Shown here one piece after another: positions 46,268 to 54,242 of a DNA stretch of 64,000 bases (position 1 is its first letter; each line of letters begins with the position of its first letter). The stretch spans positions 3,506,599 to 3,570,598 of the forward strand of contig NZ_CP145809.1 of assembly GCF_038049925.1 (NCBI RefSeq). Direction: 5' to 3'. The translations under genes were made by a program, and so were the position numbers. The notes under the pieces were generated by a model, which saw only the letters and a program-made list of their open reading frames with translations, ran no database searches and had not been told where the DNA came from. The stretch comes from Georgenia sp. M64 (lineage in GTDB: Bacteria; Actinomycetota; Actinomycetes; Actinomycetales; Actinomycetaceae).

Positions 46268-47883
46268 GCGTGCACGAAGCACACACCCAGGTCCTCGTCG
46301 TCGGCGGAGGCCTCGGCGGCGTCGCGGCCGCCCTCGCGGCGGCCCGGCACGGAGCGTCGGTGATCCTCACCGAGGAGTTCGACTGGCTCGGCGGCCAGCT
46401 CACCTCCCAGGGCGTCCCGCTCGACGAGCACCCCTGGATCGAGGACTTCGGCTGCACCGCGTCCTACCGCCAGCTCCGCGACGGCATGCGCGACTACTAC
46501 CGCCGCAACTACCCCCTCACCCCATCCGCCTACGCCAAGCGGGACCTCAACCCCGGCGCCGGCTGGGTGAGCAAGATCTGCGTCGAGCCCCGCGTCGGCG
46601 TGGCCGTCCTCGACGAGATGCTCGCGCCCCACCGCTCGGGTGGCCGGATCCGGGTGCTCCAGCCGGTGCGGCCCGTGGGCGCCCGCACCGACGGCGACGC
46701 CGTGCGCGCCGTCGTCGTCGAGGACGTGCGCACCGGCGAGCGCACCACCATCACCGCCGACTACGTCGTCGACGCCACCGAGACCGGCGACCTGCTGCCG
46801 CTGACCGGCACCGACTACGTCACCGGCTTCGAGTCCGCCGCCGAGACCGGGGAGCCCAGCGGTCCCGCGGAGGCGCAGCCGGAGAACATCCAGGCCGTCA
46901 GCGTCTGCTTCGCCATCGAGCACCTCGACGGCGACCACACCATCGACAAGCCCGACCAGTACGACTACTGGCGCGGCTACGCCCCGGACTTCTGGGGTGG
47001 GAACCTCCTGGGCTGGGCCGCCCCGCACCCGCGCACCCTCGAGGTGGTCGAGCGCCACTTCGAGCCCAACCCCGGCGACGACGCCCTCGCGGTCTTCGCC
47101 GACCAGAGCCTCAACCCCGGCGACGGCAACCTGTGGACCTTCCGCCGGATCGCCGCCAAGGACCTGTTCGAGCCCGGCACCTACCCCAGCGACATCACGC
47201 TGGTGAACTGGCCGAGCATCGACTACTTCGACGGCCCCCTCATCGACGTCCCCGCCGACGTCGCCGCCGCCCGCCTCCACGACGCCAGGCAGCTGAGCCT
47301 GTCGATGCTGTACTGGATGCAGACCGAGGCCCCGCGCCCCGACGGCGGCAGGGGCTGGCCGGGGCTGCGCCTCCTGCCCGAGGTCATGGGCACCGCCGAC
47401 GGCCTGGCCATGGCGCCCTACCACCGCGAGGGCCGACGCCTCCGCGCGCTGGAGACCGTGCGCGAGCAGGACGTCTCCCTCGCCATCCGCGGCGAGGGCG
47501 GCGCCCGCCGCTACCCCGACAGCGTCGGCGTGGGGATGTACCGCATCGACCTGCACCCCTCCACCGGCGGCGACACCTACATCGACGTCGGCGCCGAGCC
47601 CTTCGAGATCCCGCTCGGTGCCCTCATCCCCCGCACCACCACCAACCTGCTCGCCGGCTGCAAGAACATCGGCACCACCCACATCACCAACGGCTGCTAC
47701 CGCCTGCACCCGGTGGAGTGGAACGTCGGGGAGGTCGCGGGCGTCCTGGCCGCCACCTGCCTGCAGGACGGCACAACCCCCCACCAGGTCCACGCCGACC
47801 CCGCGCTCGTCGAGCGCCTGCAGTCCCGCCTCGTCGCCGACGGCGTCGAGCTCCGCTGGCCGGAGCACGTCCGTGGCTACTGA
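46264..47883 (+). CDS. FAD-dependent oxidoreductase (FAD_oxidored family)
   Basis: A 539-residue flavoprotein. LVVGGGLGGVAAALAAARHG (about residues 11-30) is the FAD dinucleotide motif, VVDATETGDLLPLTGTDY a second FAD-contacting segment, and NIGTTHITNGCYRLHPVEWN with VGEVAG (about 485-510) the family C-terminal motif. There is no signal peptide, so it acts in the cytoplasm. Members of this family are common in polysaccharide loci but few have known substrates; oxidation of a sugar or glycoside hydroxyl is an inference. It lies between the LacI gene and a CUT1 transporter. Confidence 0.88.
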   Translation: MSVHEAHTQVLVVGGGLGGVAAALAAARHGASVILTEEFDWLGGQLTSQGVPLDEHPWIEDFGCTASYRQLRDGMRDYYRRNYPLTPSAYAKRDLNPGAGWVSKICVEPRVGVAVLDEMLAPHRSGGRIRVLQPVRPVGARTDGDAVRAVVVEDVRTGERTTITADYVVDATETGDLLPLTGTDYVTGFESAAETGEPSGPAEAQPENIQAVSVCFAIEHLDGDHTIDKPDQYDYWRGYAPDFWGGNLLGWAAPHPRTLEVVERHFEPNPGDDALAVFADQSLNPGDGNLWTFRRIAAKDLFEPGTYPSDITLVNWPSIDYFDGPLIDVPADVAAARLHDARQLSLSMLYWMQTEAPRPDGGRGWPGLRLLPEVMGTADGLAMAPYHREGRRLRALETVREQDVSLAIRGEGGARRYPDSVGVGMYRIDLHPSTGGDTYIDVGAEPFEIPLGALIPRTTTNLLAGCKNIGTTHITNGCYRLHPVEWNVGEVAGVLAATCLQDGTTPHQVHADPALVERLQSRLVADGVELRWPEHVRGY

Positions 47884-47968
47884 CCGCACCACCGCACCGC
47901 ACCCCCTCCAGCCCCGCACCCCCGACCGCCGCCGCCCGGCGCCCGGTCACGCCAGAAGAGGAGTTCTC

Positions 47969-49282
47969 ATGGTTCAGCGTCGAACAGTCCCCGCCCTCGC
48001 CCTGCTCATGCTCGGCGCCGGCACCCTCGCCGCCTGCTCGTCGGGCGGCGACGAGGGCGGCACCGGCGGCGGGTCCGCCACCGAGGCCGCCGCGGGCCCG
48101 GTGGACCTGCGCATGACGGTCTGGACGGCGAGCGAGGACCACCTCGCCCTCTTCGACGAGATCGCCGCCGAGTACGTCGAGGAGAACCCCGACACCGTCT
48201 CCTCGGTCACCTTCGAGTCCGTGCCGTTCGAGGACTACACGACCACCCTGACCACCCAGCTCGCGGGCGGCAACACCCCGGACCTGGCGTGGATCTTCGA
48301 GTCCAACGCGCCCGAGTTCGTCCAGTCCGGCGCCCTGGCCGACATCCAGCCCACCCTGGAGGAGGCCGAGGGCTACGAGTTCGACGACATCCTGCCCACC
48401 GCCCTGGACCTGTGGTCCTCGGACGAGGGGCTGCACGCCTACCCGTTCTCCAACTCGCCCTTCGTCATGTTCGTCAACACCGACCGCATCGCCGAGTCCG
48501 GCCAGGACAGCCCGGCCGAGCTGGTCGAGTCGGGCGGGTGGACCTTCGACGCCGCCCGGGAGATCGCCGCCGCCTCCACCGAGCAGCTCGGCGGCTCCGG
48601 CCTCATCGTGCGCGACTTCAACTACAGCCTGTGGGAGAACCTCGCCACGGTCTGGGGCGGTTGGGGCGCGGCGCCCTGGTCGGAGGACGGCACCCAGTGC
48701 ACCTTCACCGAGCCCGAGATGGTCGAGGCCATGACCTGGCTGCACGAGGCCACCTTCGCCGACGGCGCGATCCCCGGCCCCGGCACCAACGCCGACTTCT
48801 TCGCCGGCGACGTCACCATGACCATCACCCAGATCTCCCGCGCCTCCTCCCTCGACGGCAGCTTCGAGTGGGACGTCGTCCCGCTGCCCGAGGGCCCGTC
48901 GGGCCGGCAGAACGTCATCGGCCAGGCGGGCATCGGCGTCTTCGAGAACGGCGCGAACCCCGAGGTCGCGGCGGACTTCCTCGCCCACTTCACCAGCCCC
49001 GAGAACGCCGAGAAGCTCGCCACGTACTTCCCGCCGCCGCGCGAGTCCCTCCTCACCGCCGAGACCCTGGGCGCGGCGAACCCGCTGCTGAGCGAGGAGC
49101 AGCTCGAGGCCGTCGTCATCGGCGGCATCACCGACGCCACCACGAAGCCCGCGCACGCCAACTTCGCCGAGCTCCAGACCACGGTCCGCGGCGAGCTCGA
49201 CGCCCTGTGGAACGAGGGCGCCGACGTCGAGGCGGTCCTGGGCGACGTCTGCGCCGCGGCCGAGCCGCTGCTGCAGGACTGA
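47969..49282 (+). CDS. CUT1 ABC transporter solute-binding lipoprotein
   Basis: A 437-residue family-1 binding protein with lipobox TLAACS (Cys at about residue 23). VDLRMTVWTASEDHLALFDE and LAGGNTPDLAWIFESNAPEF are typical of oligosaccharide-binding proteins, and the conserved Trp/Phe-rich mid-region (WENLATVWGGWGAAPWSEDG) is consistent with stacking on sugar rings. AGAGGAG precedes the ATG. It begins an SBP-permease-permease unit with only 3 bases before the next gene and, unlike the other transporters here, no hairpin. Confidence 0.92.
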   Translation: MVQRRTVPALALLMLGAGTLAACSSGGDEGGTGGGSATEAAAGPVDLRMTVWTASEDHLALFDEIAAEYVEENPDTVSSVTFESVPFEDYTTTLTTQLAGGNTPDLAWIFESNAPEFVQSGALADIQPTLEEAEGYEFDDILPTALDLWSSDEGLHAYPFSNSPFVMFVNTDRIAESGQDSPAELVESGGWTFDAAREIAAASTEQLGGSGLIVRDFNYSLWENLATVWGGWGAAPWSEDGTQCTFTEPEMVEAMTWLHEATFADGAIPGPGTNADFFAGDVTMTITQISRASSLDGSFEWDVVPLPEGPSGRQNVIGQAGIGVFENGANPEVAADFLAHFTSPENAEKLATYFPPPRESLLTAETLGAANPLLSEEQLEAVVIGGITDATTKPAHANFAELQTTVRGELDALWNEGADVEAVLGDVCAAAEPLLQD

Positions 49283-49285
49283 TCC

Positions 49286-50212
49286 ATGGCGGTCCTGGCC
49301 ACCGGCCTCCGGGCGGACCGGCGTCAGCGCCGGTCCGCCTGGCGGCGCCGAGACGCCGCCACCGGGCTGCTCTTCGTCAGCCCCGCGGTCCTCGGCTCGC
49401 TCGCCTTCGTCATCACGCCCCTCGTGGCGGTGGTCTGGTACAGCCTCCACGAGTGGAACGTCCTCGCGGCCACCTTCACCTTCGAAGGTGCCGCGAACTA
49501 CGAGCGCATGCTCGCCGACAAGTCCCTGCACGCCTCGCTCGCCGCGAGCGGCTGGTTCTCCCTCGGCCTCGTCGTGCTCAACATCTCCCTGGCGCTCGGG
49601 CTCGCCGTGCTGCTCAACCAGCGCCTGCCGGGCACCACGTTCTTCCGGGTCGCCTTCTTCTCCCCCGTGGTCGTCTCGCTCGTGGCGTGGACGATCGTGT
49701 GGGGGTTCCTCCTGCAGGTCGACGGAGGCATCAACTCCGCCCTCGGCGCGATCGGCATCGACGGCCCCAACTGGCTGCGCGGCAACGTCACGGCGATGGT
49801 CGCCGTCGTCGTCGTCCAGGTGTTCAAGAACGTCGGCCTCAACATGATCCTGTTCCTCTCGGCCCTGCAGTCGGTGCCCGAGGAGATCCAGGAGGCGGCC
49901 ACGCTCGACGGCGCCGGCCCGTGGCGGCGGTTCGTCTCGATCACAATGCCGATGATCAGCCCGACGATCCTGCTCGTCTCCATCCTCACCATCGTCGGGT
50001 CGCTGGAGACCTTCGCCCTCATCGACGTCCTCACCCAGGGCGGCCCGGGGAACTCGACGACCGTGCTCGTCTACTACCTCTACCGGCAGGCGTTCGAGTT
50101 CAACGAGTTCGGCTACGCCAGCGCGATCGCGGTGCTGCTGTTCGCGATCGTCCTCGCCCTGACGCTGCTGCAGTGGCAGACCCGAAAGCGGTGGGTGTTC
50201 CATGAAGTCTGA
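49286..50212 (+). CDS. CUT1 ABC transporter permease (MalF/UgpA-like)
   Basis: A 308-residue permease with six predicted helices. The EAA loop is EAATLDGAGPWRRFVSITMP (about residues 211-230). AVLLNQRLPGTTFFRVAFFS and the C-terminus with GGPGNSTTVLVYYLYRQAFE are typical of MalF-type subunits. It overlaps the next permease by 11 bases. Confidence 0.93.
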   Translation: MAVLATGLRADRRQRRSAWRRRDAATGLLFVSPAVLGSLAFVITPLVAVVWYSLHEWNVLAATFTFEGAANYERMLADKSLHASLAASGWFSLGLVVLNISLALGLAVLLNQRLPGTTFFRVAFFSPVVVSLVAWTIVWGFLLQVDGGINSALGAIGIDGPNWLRGNVTAMVAVVVVQVFKNVGLNMILFLSALQSVPEEIQEAATLDGAGPWRRFVSITMPMISPTILLVSILTIVGSLETFALIDVLTQGGPGNSTTVLVYYLYRQAFEFNEFGYASAIAVLLFAIVLALTLLQWQTRKRWVFHEV

Positions 50213-51137
50213 CCAGACCGTCGCCCCCGAGCGGCCCGCGGCCTCCCCGCCGCCGCCCGCCCCGGCGACCGACCACGACGGGTCCGTGCAGGCCCGGCGA
50301 CGCCGGCCGCGCCGGCCCGGCCGGTGGGTCCTCGTGGCCGTCATGGCGGTGCTCTCCGTGCCGTTCCTCTTCCCGACGTGGTGGATGGCCACGTCGAGCA
50401 TGAAGACGACGAGCGAGATCCTCCGCGTCCCGCCGACCGTCTGGCCGGCCACGCCGTCGCTCGAGCCGTACGTCCAGGTCTTCGCGCTGCAGCCGTTCGC
50501 GCAGCAGTACTGGAACTCCCTCTACATCGCGGCCGTCGTCACGATCGGGACGATCCTCGTGGCCTCGCTCGCCGGGTACGCCTTCGCCCGGATCCAGTTC
50601 CCGGGGGCGAACCTCCTGTTCATCCTCGTGCTCGTCGGGCTGCTCATCCCCACCGAGGTGACGATCGTCCCGCTGTTCCGGATGGTGAACTCGCTCGGCC
50701 TCATCGACACGCACTGGCCGCTCGTCGTCATCCCCATCCTCGGGGCGCCGAGCGTCCTGGCCACGTTCATCATGCGGCAGTTCTTCCTGGGCCTGCCGCA
50801 CGAGCTGGAGGAGGCCGGCCGGATGGACGGCCTGAGCCGGTGGGGCATCTTCTGGCGCATCGCCTTCCCGCTGGCCCGCCCGGCGATCGCCGCGGTCGCG
50901 ATCTTCACGTTCCTCAAGTCCTGGAACATGTACCTCGAGCCGATCGTGTACCTCTCGAGCCGGGAGAACTTCACCCTCCCCCAGGCCCTGACCCAGTACG
51001 TCGACGCCTACGGCGGGCCCATCTGGAACGTCCAGCTCGCCGCGACGACCCTCACGGTCATCCCGGTGCTCGTGGTGTTCGTCGTCGCGCAGCGCCACTT
51101 CATCCAGGGCCTCGCCCAGACCGGCCTCAAGGGGTGA
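50202..51137 (+). CDS. CUT1 ABC transporter permease (MalG-like)
   Basis: A 311-residue permease. A Pro/Arg-rich cytoplasmic N-terminus precedes six helices. The EAA loop is EEAGRMDGLSRWGIFWRIAF (about residues 204-223) and the C-terminus RHFIQGLAQTGLKG is the MalG signature. No ATPase gene occurs in this locus, so a shared MsiK-like ATPase elsewhere in the genome must power the importer, as is usual in actinobacteria. Confidence 0.93.
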   Translation: MKSDQTVAPERPAASPPPPAPATDHDGSVQARRRRPRRPGRWVLVAVMAVLSVPFLFPTWWMATSSMKTTSEILRVPPTVWPATPSLEPYVQVFALQPFAQQYWNSLYIAAVVTIGTILVASLAGYAFARIQFPGANLLFILVLVGLLIPTEVTIVPLFRMVNSLGLIDTHWPLVVIPILGAPSVLATFIMRQFFLGLPHELEEAGRMDGLSRWGIFWRIAFPLARPAIAAVAIFTFLKSWNMYLEPIVYLSSRENFTLPQALTQYVDAYGGPIWNVQLAATTLTVIPVLVVFVVAQRHFIQGLAQTGLKG

Positions 51138-51192
51138 TACCGCCCTTCTGCGCGTGACCTGAGATCCGCCCGACCCACAACGAGGTGAGGTT

Positions 51193-54192
51193 ATGACAAC
51201 CCCAGGTTCGCTCCGAGGCCGCATCGGCGTCCTTCTCACCGCCGCACTGGTGGCCGCGGCGACGGCGCTGCCGGCGTCCGCCGCGACGGCCGCGCCGGCG
51301 CCGTCAACCGCGCCGGCCGCGCCCGCCACCCTGCCCACCACCGCGCCCGACGGCGCATCCACGTACCCCGTCATGCCGCAGGACCCCACCGCGGTCGTGC
51401 TCGGCAGCGCGGAGTTCCCCGTCCACGGCGACGGCGTCGGCGACGACACCGCCGTCATCCAGGCGGCCATCGACGAGGCGTCGCGCCGCGGCGGGGAGAA
51501 CTGGCTCGGCAACATCGTCGGCGGCGCCCGCGGCCTCGACGTCGGCGACGGCGGCGGCCTGGTCTTCGTGCCCGAGGGCACCTACCGGGTCACCGACCGC
51601 ATCGACGTGCGCGCGAGCGTCCGGCTCATCGGCTTCGGGCAGACCCGGCCCGAGTTCGTCGTCACCCCCGGCACGCCCGCATACGCCGGCGAGCCGGAGT
51701 TCGTCTTCGCGGCGGTGCGCCGACCCTTCGTCGAGGGCGGACCGGTCACGTTCGGCAACAACGACACCTTCGCCACCGGCCTCGTCAACGTCGACATCAC
51801 CGTCGAGGAGGGCAACCCCGGAGCGGTCGGCGTGCGCTTCGGCGGGGCGCAGATGTTCCTCCTGCAGGACGTCGACATCGACATGGGCGACGGCCACGCC
51901 GCCGTCGACCACAACGCCAACCTCCTCCAGCGGGTCAACGTCACCGGCGGCCGGTACGGACTCCTCGCGTTCGCGGCCTCCCCCGGCTGGCAGACGACGA
52001 TCGTCGACTCCACCTTCACCGGCCAGTCCGAGGCCGCGATCCTCCTGCACACCGACGCCAAGCTCAGCATCATCCGCAACCGCTTCACCGACATGCCGCG
52101 GGCGATCGAGGCCACCCCGGGGCAGACCCAGCGCCTGTACGTGCAGGACTCGGTGTTCGAGCGGGTCACCGGCCCGGTCATCACCCTCAACGACTCCGAG
52201 TCCGTCCCCGCGCCGGAGGAGCCCGAGCTCGTCCGCGGCCAGAACCAGCTCAACGTGGTCAGCAGCGGCGTCGTCGACTCCGGCCCGCTGCTGCGCACGA
52301 TGCCCAGCGCCCGCACGTGGACGCTGCCCGAGGCGTCCTACCTCGTGCGTGAGGCCACCCTCGGCCTGCGGGTCGAGGACGCGCTCGGCGACGACGAGCG
52401 GCGCAGCGACGAGGTGCTCCTCGACGCGCAGGCCCAGGCGCCGCAGGCCCTCGAGCCGCTCCTCACCACCGACATGCCGCTGCCGCCCGACAGCGGCACC
52501 TGGGTGAACGTCGCGGAGTACGCGGCCGAGCGCGGCGTCACCATCGGCGCCGGCACGGACGACCACGCCATCTTCCAGCAGGCGCTCGCCGAGCACGACA
52601 CCGTCTACGTCCCCATGGGCAGCTACGTCCTGTCGGACACCCTGATCCTTCGCCCGCAGAACGACCTCATCGGCCTGCACCCCCGCCAGACCTGGCTCAC
52701 CATCGAGGACGAGTCCCCGGCGTTCGCAGACCCCGACGCGCCGCGCGCCCTCGTCGAGACCCCGCTCGGCGGGCGCAACGTCGTCAGCGGCCTCGGTCTC
52801 GACACCGCCGAGACGAACCCCGGCTCGGTGCACGTGCGCTGGCGCTCCGGCGAGCAGAGCCACCTCTCCGACGTCACCACCCAGTTCGTCAAGTGGGCCC
52901 CGGAGGAGACGGCGCCCGGCGATCCCGCCCTCGGCGACCCCGGGTACGACCACCGCGGCGACTACACGTACAACTTCTGGGTCGACGGCGGCGGCGGGAC
53001 CTTCCTCAACCTCTGGGCCGTCGCCGGCTACGCCGAGAACGGCTTCCTCGTGGAGGACACCGCCGTGCGCGGCCGCGTCTACGAGATCTCCGTCGAGCAC
53101 CACCGCCACCGCGAGGTGGTCCTGCGCGACGTCGCGAACTGGGAGCTCCACGCCCTGCAGACCGAGGACCACATCTACGGCTGGGAGTCCCAGGCGGTCG
53201 AGCTCGACGGCGTCCGGGACGTCCTCCTGGCCAACACCGTCCTCTTCCGGGTGGCCACCGTCCTCGGCCCGTACCCCTACGCGATCGGCGTGCGGGACTC
53301 CAGCGACGTCGTCGTGCGCGGCACCCGCGGCTACCGGCCCACCAACGTCGGGAACACCCGGTGGGGCGCGACCATCCGCGACGTCGAGACCAGCCGGGAG
53401 GTCCCCGAGCTGGAGGTGGCCTACCTGGCGGTGGACGCCCCCGGCCGGGAGGCCACCAGCACCGGCGTCTCGGTCGCCGCGGCCCCGGTCCAGCTCCTCC
53501 CCGGGGACACGGCGGAGGTCGGCGTCGAGCTCACCAACGCCGAGCCCGCACCCCTGGACGTCGTCGCCGTGACCGCCGAGGCGCCCGACGCCCTCGAGGT
53601 CACGGTCCCGTCCGCGCCCACCGTCGTCGGTGGCGGTGAGACCCTCGCGCTGCCCGTCTCCGTCACCGCGGCGGAGGACGCCGCACTCGGCACCGACCAC
53701 GTCGTCACCCTCACCCTCACCGTGAGTGGCGGCGGCGGTACCACCGAGATCGAGGTCCCGCTGGCCGTCCGGGTGGGCGGGGAGAACCTCGCCCTCGGCG
53801 CACCGGTCACCGCGAGCTCGGTCCTGTCCACCAACGTCGCGATGAACGCGGTGGACGGCCTCACCACGGGCGGGCGGTGGATCTCCGGCAGCGGCGACCC
53901 CGCGCCCACCCTCACCATCGACCTCGGGGCACCGGCCGACCTCTTCCGACTCGTCCTGTACAGCGGCGTCACCGGATCCACCGCGCTGCGGGTGGACTCC
54001 GTCGAGGTCGACGGCCTGGTCGGGGACACGTGGCGGCCGATCGGCCGGCTCACCGGCAACACGGCCAGCCCGGCCACGATCCGCCTCGACGACGCCGACG
54101 GCGTCTCCCAGGTCCGCGTGCGTTTCACCCGACCGAGCCCCACCGACGGCCTCGCCCGCGTCTTCGAGACGGAGGTCTACGGCACCCGCTGA
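51193..54192 (+). CDS. Secreted double beta-helix (pectate-lyase-3/GH55-like) protein with discoidin-type C-terminus
   Basis: A 999-residue secreted protein (signal peptide about residues 1-36). The first right-handed beta-helix starts with FPVHGDGVGDDTAVIQAAID and GGGLVFVPEGTYRVTDRIDV (about 75-140). A second starts near 455 with GTDDHAIFQQALAEHDTVYV and PMGSYVLSDTLILRPQNDLI. Two tandem Pectate_lyase_3 helices resemble the GH55 layout, but the catalytic residues cannot be assigned by eye. An Ig-like/NEW3-type domain (about 755-860) precedes a C-terminal F5/8 type C-like domain, ENLALGAPVTASSVLSTNVA to FETEVYG. GAGGTGAGG precedes the ATG. Likely polysaccharide lyase or hydrolase that supplies the CUT1 transporter. 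Confidence 0.82.
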   Translation: MTTPGSLRGRIGVLLTAALVAAATALPASAATAAPAPSTAPAAPATLPTTAPDGASTYPVMPQDPTAVVLGSAEFPVHGDGVGDDTAVIQAAIDEASRRGGENWLGNIVGGARGLDVGDGGGLVFVPEGTYRVTDRIDVRASVRLIGFGQTRPEFVVTPGTPAYAGEPEFVFAAVRRPFVEGGPVTFGNNDTFATGLVNVDITVEEGNPGAVGVRFGGAQMFLLQDVDIDMGDGHAAVDHNANLLQRVNVTGGRYGLLAFAASPGWQTTIVDSTFTGQSEAAILLHTDAKLSIIRNRFTDMPRAIEATPGQTQRLYVQDSVFERVTGPVITLNDSESVPAPEEPELVRGQNQLNVVSSGVVDSGPLLRTMPSARTWTLPEASYLVREATLGLRVEDALGDDERRSDEVLLDAQAQAPQALEPLLTTDMPLPPDSGTWVNVAEYAAERGVTIGAGTDDHAIFQQALAEHDTVYVPMGSYVLSDTLILRPQNDLIGLHPRQTWLTIEDESPAFADPDAPRALVETPLGGRNVVSGLGLDTAETNPGSVHVRWRSGEQSHLSDVTTQFVKWAPEETAPGDPALGDPGYDHRGDYTYNFWVDGGGGTFLNLWAVAGYAENGFLVEDTAVRGRVYEISVEHHRHREVVLRDVANWELHALQTEDHIYGWESQAVELDGVRDVLLANTVLFRVATVLGPYPYAIGVRDSSDVVVRGTRGYRPTNVGNTRWGATIRDVETSREVPELEVAYLAVDAPGREATSTGVSVAAAPVQLLPGDTAEVGVELTNAEPAPLDVVAVTAEAPDALEVTVPSAPTVVGGGETLALPVSVTAAEDAALGTDHVVTLTLTVSGGGGTTEIEVPLAVRVGGENLALGAPVTASSVLSTNVAMNAVDGLTTGGRWISGSGDPAPTLTIDLGAPADLFRLVLYSGVTGSTALRVDSVEVDGLVGDTWRPIGRLTGNTASPATIRLDDADGVSQVRVRFTRPSPTDGLARVFETEVYGTR

Positions 54193-54242
54193 CCGAGCCC
54201 GACGCCAGCCCGACGCCAGCCCGCTCGACGAGAGGCACACCC

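Noticed and set aside
45841-47919. A 692-codon minus-strand frame opposite the LacI and FAD oxidoreductase genes
   Set aside because: Shadow frame with Val/Gly/Asp-rich composition; the plus-strand genes have clear HTH and FAD motifs.
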